Below, in pieces: positions 7,822 through 16,244 of a stretch of 35,997 nucleotides of DNA (positions are counted from its first letter, which is position 1; each line of letters starts with the position of its first letter). A model generated the notes under the pieces. It did no database searches, was not told where the DNA came from, and was given only the letters and a program-made list of their open reading frames with translations. The stretch covers positions 1-35,997 of the forward strand of contig JAITKM010000057.1 of assembly GCA_031278395.1 (NCBI GenBank), in the 5' to 3' direction. This DNA comes from Deltaproteobacteria bacterium. GTDB lineage: Bacteria > Bdellovibrionota_C > UBA2361 > SZUA-149 > JAITKM01. A program made the position numbers and the translations under genes.

Positions 7822-9318
7822 CTATAATAATTGCTTTAACTCCCAAGCAACCTTGCCTTGAGTATCGTTGACAACAACACCTAAGCCCTCTAGCTGTTTT
7901 CGCAAAGCATCAGCCTTGGCATAGTCATTAGTTTGTTTAGCAGCTAAGCGCTCAGAGATGAGATTTTCTATCTGTTGAACATCCAAATTATTCAACTGGA
8001 TATACTTAGAACGTAATTGCAAAATAAACTGGCTTGGCTCTTCTTGTAAAATACCAACCACCGCATACACCTCTATCAGCGCTCGACGTATCTCTACTAA
8101 CTCCTGCATTAAATCAGCTGTATTTTTGTTGCTTTTTGAGAGCAGTCCATTGCAATATTTACACACCGTGAAAATATTTGAAAATGCAACAGGTGTATTA
8201 AAATCATCGTCCATTGCTTTTTCAAAAAAATCTTTTATTCCTTGAGCTTGTTTTTTACTTCCCTCTAAGCTTGCCTCAACTTGAGGTTGCAAATTTTTTT
8301 CTTCGCCATTAACTTTTTTAACATTACTTTTTAAATACTCGTCAATTCGCTGTAGTGTTGTATAGAAATAATATAATTGCTTCTCAGCTAATTCAAGCCG
8401 TTCAGTTGTCCAGTCTACATCACTTGCGTATTGAACACTGAGCATCATGTATTTTATAGTTTCAGGATGATAAAGTTTTAGCGCCTCTTTAATTGTAATA
8501 ATACTCCCAAGCGACTTGGACATTTTTTGTCCATTAACAGTGATTAACCCGTTATGCACCCAATATTTAGCTAGCGGCTTACCAGTCAGCGCCATACTTT
8601 GTGCAATTTCGTTCTCATGATGCGGAAAAATTAGATCCCTGCCGCCACCATGAATATCCAACGTTTCACCTAAATTATGCAAACACATTGCCGAACATTC
8701 AATATGCCACCCCGGACGTCCTTTTCCCCACGGTGAGTCCCAAGAAATTTCGTTAGGTTTAGCTGATTTCCATAAAGCAAAATCTAGCTGGTCATGCTTG
8801 CCTTCCTCAACATCTTTTCTAACCCCGTGAATTAGTTCATCTGGATTACGATTAGACAACTTGCCATAATTTGGAAATGAGCGCACAGAAAAATAAACAT
8901 CGCCATTAGCCACTGGATAGGCATAACCTTTTTTAATCAGCTGAGTAATAAAATCTATAATTTCAGGAATAGTTTCAGAGGCTTTAACTTTAATATCATT
9001 TTCTCTGATTTTCAGAGCTTGCATATCCTTTTTAGTTTCTAAAATTTTGCCTGCTGAATATTCAAGAGCATTAATTCCAGCTGCATTAGCCCCTGCGATA
9101 ATTTTGTCATCAACATCTGTATAATTTCCTACGCACTTCACGTTATATCCTTTATAGCGTAAATATTCAGTAATCATATCAAAAACTATCGCCTGCCTAG
9201 CATGACCTACGTGGCAATCACTATAAACTGTAACACCGCAGACATACATTTTAACGTTATTACCATTCAGCGGAACAAAATCTTCTTTTTTTCTAGTCAG
9301 AGAGCTATAAATTTTCAT
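7822..9318 (-). CDS. cysS: Cysteinyl-tRNA synthetase
   Basis: Class I aminoacyl-tRNA synthetase that charges tRNA-Cys in the cytoplasm. The 498 residues are slightly above the usual ~460. It has zinc-ligand Cys27 in YVCGVTVY, the HIGH-type motif HVGH (36-39), later zinc-site elements WHIECSAM and FPHHENEIAQS, and the KMSKS signature near residue 266. The C-terminal anticodon-recognition region includes a charged linker around residues 340-360. The ATG at 9318 is preceded by AGGAAA at good spacing. The matching tRNA-Cys gene is also in this window, at 23716. The gene is divergent from the 5'-nucleotidase. Confidence 0.98.
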   Translation of the reverse strand: MKIYSSLTRKKEDFVPLNGNNVKMYVCGVTVYSDCHVGHARQAIVFDMITEYLRYKGYNVKCVGNYTDVDDKIIAGANAAGINALEYSAGKILETKKDMQALKIRENDIKVKASETIPEIIDFITQLIKKGYAYPVANGDVYFSVRSFPNYGKLSNRNPDELIHGVRKDVEEGKHDQLDFALWKSAKPNEISWDSPWGKGRPGWHIECSAMCLHNLGETLDIHGGGRDLIFPHHENEIAQSMALTGKPLAKYWVHNGLITVNGQKMSKSLGSIITIKEALKLYHPETIKYMMLSVQYASDVDWTTERLELAEKQLYYFYTTLQRIDEYLKSNVKKVNGEEKNLQPQVEASLEGSKKQAQGIKDFFEKAMDDDFNTPVAFSNIFTVCKYCNGLLSKSNKNTADLMQELVEIRRALIEVYAVVGILQEEPSQFILQLRSKYIQLNNLDVQQIENLISERLAAKQTNDYAKADALRKQLEGLGVVVNDTQGKVAWELKQLL

Positions 9319-9352
9319 AAATGTTTCCTATTCTTTTTTTTTCAGGTAAAGA

Positions 9353-9381
9353 GCTTGCAACAAAACTTTTGTGAGGCAAGC
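9353..9381 (-). promoter_or_regulatory. Stem-loop in the cysS leader
   Basis: On the minus strand GCTTGC and GCAAGC form an outer 6-pair stem enclosing ACAAAA/TTTTGT, all within 70 bases of the cysS start and ahead of its AGGAAA site. It lacks the T-box consensus and antiterminator, so I only call it a structured leader of unknown role. Confidence 0.3.
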
Positions 9382-9461
9382 CTTAGTATTACTTTATTAG
9401 GAAAAGTTCAAGGTATTAAAAATTTAAAAACCATTTGCATTTCTTTAGCTAAACTAGCTTT

Positions 9462-10355
9462 ATGAGCATATCTACCCAACCATTAACAATTGCGATCTCT
9501 TCCAGAGCCTTATTTGACCTCAGCGAAGAGAATAATATTTTTGAAACTCAAGGAATGCAAGCTTTTGCAGACCATCAAAGAAAGCATGAGGATTTAATTC
9601 TGCGTCCGGGTCCAGCGTTTTCGTTAGTCAAGGTTTTGTTAAATTGTAATCAGCTTATAGAAAACAAACAATTTGTAGAAGTTGTAATTACCTCTAAAAA
9701 TAGCCATGATACGGCATTACGCGTTTTAAATTCTATTCAGCATTATGGGCTAGATATTCGACGGGCAATTTTTACCGGCGGAACTTCAGTAGTTTCATAT
9801 TTAAAGGCATTTCAGGTCGGTTTATTTTTATCAGCTTCAGCAGAAGATGTTGCTTTAGCGGCAAATTCTCAGATTGCCTCTGGGCTTATTTACGGGGACA
9901 GCACTTTAAAGGCAGATTCAGCGGACGGGATACGTATAGCTTTTGACGGCGATGCTGTAATTTTTAGTGGTGAATCTGAAATAATTTATAAAACGCAAGG
10001 CATTGAAGCTTTTGAAAAGCATGAAATAGCCAAAGCTAAAGAACCTTTGCCAGATGGTCCATTTGCTCAATTCTTAAGGACCTTATGTGAACTGCAACAG
10101 ATTACCAAACAACATATACAAAGTAATATTACTATTCGCACAGCTTTAGTAACTGCTAGAAATAGTAACTGTTATGAGCGTGTTACCAGAACGTTGCGGG
10201 CTTGGAATATTATTATTGACGAAACATTTTTTTTGGATGGTATGGATAAAACAGAAATTCTTGCTGCTTTTAATCCTCAGATTTTTTTTGATGATCAGTC
10301 AAAACATTGTGACCGAGCTTCAAAAGTTGTTCCAACAGCTAGAGTTCTCAGTTAA
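9462..10355 (+). CDS. Cytosolic 5'-nucleotidase (PF06189-type)
   Basis: Matches the 5'-nucleotidase family shared by bacteria and animal cytosolic NT5C1 enzymes, which dephosphorylate nucleoside 5'-monophosphates such as AMP. Features: SSRALFDL near the N-terminus (in place of a canonical DxD start), repeated ETQGMQAF and KTQGIEAF segments, GGTS (106-109) with SYLKAFQVGLFLSA, AFDGDAVIFS around Asp162/Asp164, and the C-terminal FLDGMDKTEIL...FFDDQ acidic cluster. The 297 residues are typical and there is no signal peptide. The ATG at 9462 lacks an SD. It is divergent from cysS and followed 69 bases later by metE, which has its own SD and different base composition, so co-transcription is uncertain. 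Confidence 0.88.
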   Translation: MSISTQPLTIAISSRALFDLSEENNIFETQGMQAFADHQRKHEDLILRPGPAFSLVKVLLNCNQLIENKQFVEVVITSKNSHDTALRVLNSIQHYGLDIRRAIFTGGTSVVSYLKAFQVGLFLSASAEDVALAANSQIASGLIYGDSTLKADSADGIRIAFDGDAVIFSGESEIIYKTQGIEAFEKHEIAKAKEPLPDGPFAQFLRTLCELQQITKQHIQSNITIRTALVTARNSNCYERVTRTLRAWNIIIDETFFLDGMDKTEILAAFNPQIFFDDQSKHCDRASKVVPTARVLS

Positions 10356-10424
10356 TTAAAAATAACTCAGTAACCACTGTTTAGTTTATTAATCGTTTAA
10401 CACTTATTATTAAGGAGCATCAAT

Positions 10425-12698
10425 ATGCAAACCCACATACTCGGTTTTCCCTCTATTGGAAAACAACGAGAGTTAAAACAGGCTCTCGAATCATTCTGGA
10501 AAGGTAATCTTTCCGCTGAAACTCTCCATGAAACATGCACGAAACTAAAAAAGCACCACTGGCAAATCCAAAAAGATGCCGGACTTGATTATGTGTGTAG
10601 CGGTGACTTTTCTTTATACGACAGAATGTTAGATATGACTTGCCTGCTTGGCGCAATTCCACCGCGTTTTACTCCTTGCCTTGGCGATTCGTCATTAGAG
10701 AGGTATTTTAATCTTGCCCGTGGCAACACTAAACTCAATATCGCCGCCCTAGAAATGACTAAATGGTTTGACACCAACTATCATTACCTTGTGCCAGAAA
10801 TCAGCGCTAACGAACAGTGGATTGACGGTGAGCATCCAGTCGTCGCAGATACTCTGTTAGCTAAGGAACTCGGTTTTTCTCCCAAGCCTTCAATCATCGG
10901 ACCGTTCACCTGGCTGACCTTAGCGAAAGCCCAAAGTGGCGCGCTTAAATGGTCGCGGCTTGAGACAATAATATCCATTTATACAAAATTACTGATCGAG
11001 CTTTCCACAGCGTGCGACTGCATCCAAATTGAGGAGCCAATACTTTGCACACAACTACTGCCTGAAAACGTAAAAGATAAATTCCGTGAAGTATATACTG
11101 CGCTAAATACCGCTAGCAATAACAAGCTTATGTTGACAACCTATTTCGGAGCATTGGTTGGGCGCAATCTGGATTTAGCAACCAGCTCTAACTGCGCCGT
11201 TTTACATATTGACATGTTGCGTGGTTGTCAGCAACTTGATGACGTTTTAAACAAGCTTCCTGATACTATGGCGCTTTCGCTAGGTGTGGTTGACGGGCGT
11301 AATATATGGAAAACTGATTACACAAAAACAACTGAGTTTATTAAACAGGCGGTATCCGCACTTGGTGCACAGCGCGTCTTTATTGGTTCAAGCTGCTCAC
11401 TACTCCATTGCCCTGTGGATGTATCAACAGAAACAGCTCTGCCAGAATATATCAAAAACCGCCTGTCTTTTGCCGTGCAAAAATGCGCTGAACTAACCAC
11501 TCTACGTAAGATTGCAGAGTATGGAAATGACGCAGCGCTGAATGAGAACGCTGCTGTTCTGCAAGCTGCTGCAGCTCATGTCGAAAGCCATATTGAAGCT
11601 GTGCGAAAGCGCGTCGCTGCTATAACTCCTGCCATGACCGACCGTCACTCAGCCTATCCAGAACGTCGCGCCTCTCAACGTTGGCTTAATCTGCCGTTGC
11701 TACCTACAACGACAATTGGTTCTTTCCCGCAGACGGTTGAGATCCGTAAAACGCGGCTAGAATACAAGCAGGGCATTATTTCTCAAGAGGATTATGTTTC
11801 AGCCATTAAGCGCGAAATCAAAGACTGCATTGAAAAGCAGGAAAAACTCGGTTTGGACGTGCTGGTTCACGGCGAATTTGAACGCAATGACATGGTGGAA
11901 TATTTTGGACAGCAGCTTGCTGGATTCTGCTTTACGCAAAACGGGTGGGTGCAGAGTTATGGAAGCCGCTGCGTAAAACCTCCAGTGATTTACGGCGACG
12001 TATATCGCAAACACCAGATGACAATTGACTGGATACTTTACGCTCAATCGCTAACGCAAAAACCGGTCAAGGGTATGCTAACTGGACCTGTAACAATTTT
12101 GTGCTGGAGTTTTGTGCGCGACGACTTGGAGCGAAGTGAAGTCTGCAAACAAATTGCCCTTGCCATTCGTGATGAAGTGCAGGATTTGGAAAAAGCTGGC
12201 GTCCACATTATTCAGATCGACGAAGCGGCATTGCGGGAAGGCATGCCTTTAACATATGCCGAAGCGGAAATCTATCTGCAATGGGCTGTGGATGCGTTTC
12301 GTCTAGCTTCATCCGGCGTCGCAGACTCGACGCAGATACACACGCATATGTGCTACAGCGAGTTTAACGCAATTTTGGCTTGGATTGCTAAAATGAACGC
12401 GGATGTAATTAGTATTGAGTCCAGCCGCAGCGCAATGGAGCTTTTGGACGCATTTACTGAGTTTCATTATCAGGCAGAAGTTGGACCAGGAGTGTATGAC
12501 ATTCATAGCCCGCGTATTCCGACCGTAGAGGAAATAACTGGATTACTTCACAAGGCGTTAAAGTATATTGCTAAGGAACAGTTATGGGTAAATCCGGACT
12601 GCGGGCTTAAAACTCGACAATGGGAAGAAGCGTATCCTTCGTTGGAAAATTTGGTTACTGCCGCACGTCTGGTTCGTGAGTCTCTGACAAAATTGTAA
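10425..12698 (+). CDS. metE: Cobalamin-independent methionine synthase
   Basis: Transfers a methyl group from 5-methyltetrahydropteroyltri-L-glutamate to homocysteine, the last step of methionine synthesis, without B12. At 757 residues it is full length with both TIM-barrel halves. The zinc ligands fall at His641, Cys643, Glu665 and Cys726, the same numbering as the E. coli enzyme, within HTHMCYSEF, ISIESS and NPDCGLKTR. GSFPQT opens the C-terminal barrel. AAGGAG lies 8 bases before the ATG. Long stretches of the gene (for example 11641-11700 and 12301-12360) exceed 50% GC, against well under 40% in adjoining genes, which suggests horizontal acquisition. No riboswitch is evident in the short upstream gap. 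Confidence 0.98.
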   Translation: MQTHILGFPSIGKQRELKQALESFWKGNLSAETLHETCTKLKKHHWQIQKDAGLDYVCSGDFSLYDRMLDMTCLLGAIPPRFTPCLGDSSLERYFNLARGNTKLNIAALEMTKWFDTNYHYLVPEISANEQWIDGEHPVVADTLLAKELGFSPKPSIIGPFTWLTLAKAQSGALKWSRLETIISIYTKLLIELSTACDCIQIEEPILCTQLLPENVKDKFREVYTALNTASNNKLMLTTYFGALVGRNLDLATSSNCAVLHIDMLRGCQQLDDVLNKLPDTMALSLGVVDGRNIWKTDYTKTTEFIKQAVSALGAQRVFIGSSCSLLHCPVDVSTETALPEYIKNRLSFAVQKCAELTTLRKIAEYGNDAALNENAAVLQAAAAHVESHIEAVRKRVAAITPAMTDRHSAYPERRASQRWLNLPLLPTTTIGSFPQTVEIRKTRLEYKQGIISQEDYVSAIKREIKDCIEKQEKLGLDVLVHGEFERNDMVEYFGQQLAGFCFTQNGWVQSYGSRCVKPPVIYGDVYRKHQMTIDWILYAQSLTQKPVKGMLTGPVTILCWSFVRDDLERSEVCKQIALAIRDEVQDLEKAGVHIIQIDEAALREGMPLTYAEAEIYLQWAVDAFRLASSGVADSTQIHTHMCYSEFNAILAWIAKMNADVISIESSRSAMELLDAFTEFHYQAEVGPGVYDIHSPRIPTVEEITGLLHKALKYIAKEQLWVNPDCGLKTRQWEEAYPSLENLVTAARLVRESLTKL

Positions 12699-12733
12699 AA
12701 ACTTGCGCGCATACACAATGTCGATAAACTTTT

Positions 12734-12791
12734 TGCAAACTAAATTAATTGCCACGAAGCAATCAAAAGTTTGCAGAAGTTCTTTTTTTTT
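12734..12791 (+). terminator. Possible metE transcription terminator
   Basis: TGCAAACT (12734-12741) pairs with AGTTTGCA (12768-12775), enclosing a second stem ATTGC/GCAAT with a CACGAA loop. A nine-T run (12783-12791) follows after 7 bases. The gap before the T-run makes it imperfect, but the position 36 bases past the metE stop fits. Confidence 0.45.
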
Positions 12792-12858
12792 GGTGCAGGG
12801 TTACTTTTGTTTGTCCAGAGAAAAAAGTAACCCCGCACCAGAAAAAGCCAGAAAAAAT
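12783..12858. repeat. Dispersed GGGGTTAC inverted-repeat element, copy 3 (best hairpin)
   Basis: GGTGCAGGGTTACTTTT (12792-12808) and AAAAGTAACCCCGCACC (12833-12849) are 17-base arms with one mismatch and a 24-base loop. A T-run precedes the hairpin and A-rich CCAGAAAAAG units follow it, so the pairing can extend outward. On either strand the hairpin is followed by A's rather than T's, unlike a Rho-independent terminator. It lies between convergent metE and the glycosyltransferase gene. Confidence 0.7.
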
Positions 12859-12861
12859 TAG

Positions 12862-15003
12862 TTATTCAGTTAGTTTGGCTGTTTTTGGGGCATTTCTTAA
12901 AAAATCAAATTCTTTATTTAGCTCACTAATATCGGACAAAAGTTTAACATTTTTTAGCTCTGACATTGATTGTTGATAAACTCCTGCAACTTTGCCATAT
13001 GCATTATCAAGCAATAATACTCTTTTACCAAGTATTGCTCCAACTATCCCAATATGCAATCTATCTGTAACTAAAGCGTCTATCGTATTAATTGCTTGAA
13101 TAAATAATTTTGCCAAAGACGTTACCTCACTTTTGTCTGTGCAAGAGCTATTTAGCAATCCAGAAAGGTCAAAACTTTCAAAGTCGGAAGTATCGAAATA
13201 TCTTTCAGGATCATTTCTAAAAGAATAAATCAGTCGCACACCATTACCTAAAACTTTAGCTTTTGAATTTAACGCAGAATTTATTCTTTTACTAATCTCT
13301 GCTTGCTGAGTCGTAAAACCTTGATAATTTAAAAATTTATTTTGCAAACCAAATGCCATATCGTCTGTCAGGTAAAACTTAGCTTTTGAATTTTTGGCAC
13401 AACAATAATCGTAACTCCGTTTTTCTCTACAAAATACTACAAACCTTTCATCTAAAATATTTAGTAAATCATCACAGTCAAAGAAGCTTGAGGGTAGAAT
13501 AATTGCTTTTTTTAAATGTTGGTTATTAAATATGTGAATAATCCGACGATAATCCCAATATTTAACAAATATCCCACTACCACTATAAACCAGATTAAAA
13601 GCCTTAGTCGGCTGTGCTTCATTCAAGACGTCAAAAATTTGATAATTAAACTTTTTACTATCCAACAATTGATATTCACTTTGATGAATGATCACATCAC
13701 TCAAATTACCTTTATTAGGACAAAAATAAAATTCTGATAATTTTTCAAGTTGCGAGCATATTAACTTATTATACCGCTTGGAATACGCAAAACTGATTGA
13801 ATCATGAAACTTATTACAAAGAACAGGCAAAACGCGCCCTTCCGATTTACCCCATTGTTCATAATGCCAAAGTGGATTCAGCTTAGCATTTTTAACATCA
13901 AGATAGCGGTTTAAATACAGCGATGTCGAAAATATTCGACTTGGATTATACCCTAATTCCCAGCCAATTTTATAATAATGTTCTGCCGGAGACATAAATA
14001 TCTCGCGGTTTATCTTACGTCGTCCAAATATTAAAGGCTGACTTAAATATGTTTTCTGATACCAACCTGCGTCAAAATATTTCGATTCAGCAATTGTTTT
14101 TAATTCCAGCCCATCAATCTGCTTCTTAGTATTAGACTGAGAATTGCGCCAACTACACACAAAACTTAATAAGATTTTAGTTCCAATCTTTAATGCAGAT
14201 AAAAATGAAACAGTTTCTCCAATTCTTTTTTTTAAGCTAAAAAGATATTTTATTATTACGTAATCATGTTTATAATTTGAAAATATATATTTATCCTTAG
14301 TAATCACCAAATTTGGCACAGTATGACCCCTCCCCCGTGCAGTTTTAGCTTTAAACTCTTCAAGTGATTTCGAAAAATAATGATTAATCCTGATTTTATT
14401 GATTGAATGATATTTTGAATAATAGGCATTTGTTATGGTTTCAAAATTTTCTGTTACTGCTAAACTAGCATTATAATAAGTATGATTATGAATTCCGCAA
14501 CTAGCTACTTGACAAGGGTTAACAATACTTTTTACAAATAAGTTTCCAGTTGGCGGATACTTGGTAAATTCATTCAAGGCTTTAGTATAATTTTCTATAA
14601 CCAATCCCTGCGGCTGTTTGATATGTCCATTACTATCAAATACTAACCAATTAATTAAAAGGGCTGGGTAAGCTTCATAATCTTTTAAGAACTTTGAAAC
14701 TGTTTTTTCCTTGACAGGCACAATAAATTCATCAGCATCAATAATTGCTATCCATCTTGCAGAATTTTTATACTTGGCAATCGCAGAATTATATATCGCT
14801 ATTTGTTGATATTGACCGTTCCAAACCTCATAAACTACAAGACCTTTATCAATATACGGCTGTAAAACCTCTTTTAAATTATCCTCACTTCCATTGTCAT
14901 ATAGATAAAAAAGCTCAACTCCAACTAACAAATGATATTCAATCCATTCCTTAATATAAGGAGCTTCATTTTTTAAAGTAGCTAGCACAGCCAGATAAAC
15001 CAT
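12862..15003 (-). CDS. GT92-type glycosyltransferase fused to a polysaccharide pyruvyltransferase-like domain
   Basis: A 713-residue three-part protein. Residues 1 to ~250 look like a GT92/GT2-like glycosyltransferase: LKNEAPYIKEWIEYH (10-24), LYDNGSED (34-41) and the metal-binding IIDADEF (87-93). Residues ~300-395 hold two YL/YY...NP...G repeats (SPAEHYYKIGWELGYNPS and NPLWHYEQWGKSEGR) of the kind seen between domains of large polysaccharide-synthesis glycosyltransferases. Residues ~465-690 resemble the polysaccharide pyruvyl transferase family (PF04230): ILPSSFFD, VVFCREKRS, LTDDMAFGL and VTDRLHIGIVGAILGK. The likely role is adding and/or pyruvylating sugars of a surface glycan in the cytoplasm; substrates are unknown. 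AAGG sits 7 bases before the ATG. There is no adjacent glycan cluster. Confidence 0.8.
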   Translation of the reverse strand: MVYLAVLATLKNEAPYIKEWIEYHLLVGVELFYLYDNGSEDNLKEVLQPYIDKGLVVYEVWNGQYQQIAIYNSAIAKYKNSARWIAIIDADEFIVPVKEKTVSKFLKDYEAYPALLINWLVFDSNGHIKQPQGLVIENYTKALNEFTKYPPTGNLFVKSIVNPCQVASCGIHNHTYYNASLAVTENFETITNAYYSKYHSINKIRINHYFSKSLEEFKAKTARGRGHTVPNLVITKDKYIFSNYKHDYVIIKYLFSLKKRIGETVSFLSALKIGTKILLSFVCSWRNSQSNTKKQIDGLELKTIAESKYFDAGWYQKTYLSQPLIFGRRKINREIFMSPAEHYYKIGWELGYNPSRIFSTSLYLNRYLDVKNAKLNPLWHYEQWGKSEGRVLPVLCNKFHDSISFAYSKRYNKLICSQLEKLSEFYFCPNKGNLSDVIIHQSEYQLLDSKKFNYQIFDVLNEAQPTKAFNLVYSGSGIFVKYWDYRRIIHIFNNQHLKKAIILPSSFFDCDDLLNILDERFVVFCREKRSYDYCCAKNSKAKFYLTDDMAFGLQNKFLNYQGFTTQQAEISKRINSALNSKAKVLGNGVRLIYSFRNDPERYFDTSDFESFDLSGLLNSSCTDKSEVTSLAKLFIQAINTIDALVTDRLHIGIVGAILGKRVLLLDNAYGKVAGVYQQSMSELKNVKLLSDISELNKEFDFLRNAPKTAKLTE

Positions 15004-15274
15004 ATGTATGCCTTAATTTGTAAATTGTATTTTCCTAAATTTTCAGGATACCAGAAATTTAGATCGATCTCCAGTGCCAAGATACATCAGCATAAAAAAA
15101 CATAATGTTGTGGCATTACAGTCTAATCTTGAGCAGGATTCTTAAAAAGAAAAACAAGATCAAGGGAGTTCAGAAATAAAAAAATATTAGAATGACTCTT
15201 GTGATTTTTAGGCTGGAAACCTTGAACATACATCACTTTTTTGAAAGCCTCTGAGACCGCCACTTTTTGTATTT

Positions 15275-15305
15275 TTTAGCGATTTTTGGGATGGGGTTAC
15301 TTTTT
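15275..15305. repeat. Partial GGGGTTAC element, copy 4
   Basis: The left arm ATGGGGTTACTTTTT (15291-15305) with an upstream T-rich flank matches the dispersed element. The complementary right arm is missing; the CACAGAGATC repeat follows directly instead. Confidence 0.5.
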
Positions 15306-15327
15306 AAACCACAGAGATCACAGGCGA
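15306..15327. repeat. CACAGAGATC-type short repeat, copy B
   Basis: AAACCACAGAGATCACAGGC and two further bases, beginning where the partial GGGGTTAC element ends. It shares the AAACC...ACAGAGATC.CAG core with the copy at 6276-6298. Confidence 0.4.
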
Positions 15328-15365
15328 GGATTGTAATAAAAACTCTTGTATTTTTTTGGGATAAT

Positions 15366-16193
15366 TTATTTTTTATTTAAACTGCTAAAATAACTAGTTA
15401 GGGTTGAGCCAATAGATTGCATTTTTCCCATTATGTTCTCAAGATTCGCAAACTGTTTAACTAACATTTCCTGATAACTTTCAAGATGTCTATTCAACCT
15501 CTCAATATCTTTATTAATAGAATTAATACGGTTGTTAGCCGACGTCTGCTCTTGTCCAATTACGCCTTGATATTTAATATAATTATTAATAATACCAGAT
15601 TGCCCTGTTACAGAATTAGTAAAATTAGATAAAACTGAAAATACACCACCTCCATCTTGAGCCAGAGCAGACTTAAACTTGTCTACAGCAAAAGTCAAAG
15701 TCCCATCTCGATTAGTCGAAATACCTAACTCTGAAATACGCTTAATTTCTGAACCAGCATCAGCTACAGCAGAACTTAAAGCCGACCTAAACTGCGTAAT
15801 AAAATCATCATCTATCCTAGTTTTTGCTAATGATCCATAAACTATGGTTGAACTACTACTTGTATTAACCTGAGTGAGAGAGTTTTCATTAGCTATAAAC
15901 TTAACAAGAGTATTAAACTTGTCCACAAAATCTTGAACTAATTCCGCACTAGCTGCACTCTCTGTTTGAAACTTAGTCGCATTTAAATCAGAACTTTTTA
16001 ACTTTTCCAGACTATTATTCAGATCCGCAATTTTGGTTATAAAACTACCGAGCGCATTATCTTTGGCTTTTAAGGAACTAATCTCTGCTTGACGCTTAAC
16101 ATTGGGGGTAGCTTTAAGCTCAACTAAAGATTTAATCAGCGCTTGCGAATCAAGACCAGATGCAAGCCCAATAATTTGAAAACTAGCTGCCAT
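15366..16193 (-). CDS. fliD: Minimal FliD-like (flagellar hook-associated protein 2) protein
   Basis: FliD caps the growing flagellar filament. The N-terminal ~70 residues match the FliD D0 region (GLASGLDSQALIKSLVELK, then a coiled coil to KLK). The section from about 86 to 275 matches the C-terminal FliD domain: LVQDFVDKFNTLVKFI, ISELGISTNRDGTL (153-166) and a long final coiled coil ending SYFSSLNKK. The central D2/D3 head domains that fill typical proteins of 400 or more residues are absent, leaving 275 residues with the two halves joined near residue 80. CAGGAG before the ATG is a strong SD. No other flagellar gene is in the window; upstream on the same strand is murJ, 51 bases away. It could be a true minimal cap, an internal deletion, or a FliD-derived protein with another job. 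Confidence 0.8.
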   Translation of the reverse strand: MAASFQIIGLASGLDSQALIKSLVELKATPNVKRQAEISSLKAKDNALGSFITKIADLNNSLEKLKSSDLNATKFQTESAASAELVQDFVDKFNTLVKFIANENSLTQVNTSSSSTIVYGSLAKTRIDDDFITQFRSALSSAVADAGSEIKRISELGISTNRDGTLTFAVDKFKSALAQDGGGVFSVLSNFTNSVTGQSGIINNYIKYQGVIGQEQTSANNRINSINKDIERLNRHLESYQEMLVKQFANLENIMGKMQSIGSTLTSYFSSLNKK

Positions 16194-16244
16194 AATATAT
16201 TTCTCCTGCCGTAGAATTAGATAATAACTACAAATACATGTCGG

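Larger units (their letters stand above)
15004..15365. other. Gene-free interval between glycosyltransferase and fliD-like genes
   Basis: No convincing ORF lies in these 362 bases. They contain a perfect palindrome AGATCGATCT (15061-15070) some 58 bases before the glycosyltransferase start, the partial GGGGTTAC element and the CACAGAGATC repeat near 15275-15327, and several short A/T runs. The promoter of the glycosyltransferase gene must lie here or further upstream, but I cannot identify it. Confidence 0.5.

Noticed and set aside
9319-9461. T-box riboswitch for cysS
   Set aside because: A leader hairpin exists, but the conserved T-box bulge sequence and a terminator/antiterminator pair are not visible.
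12792-12849. Rho-independent bidirectional terminator
   Set aside because: The hairpin is strong, but both strands show A's rather than U's after it; I classify it as a repeat element.
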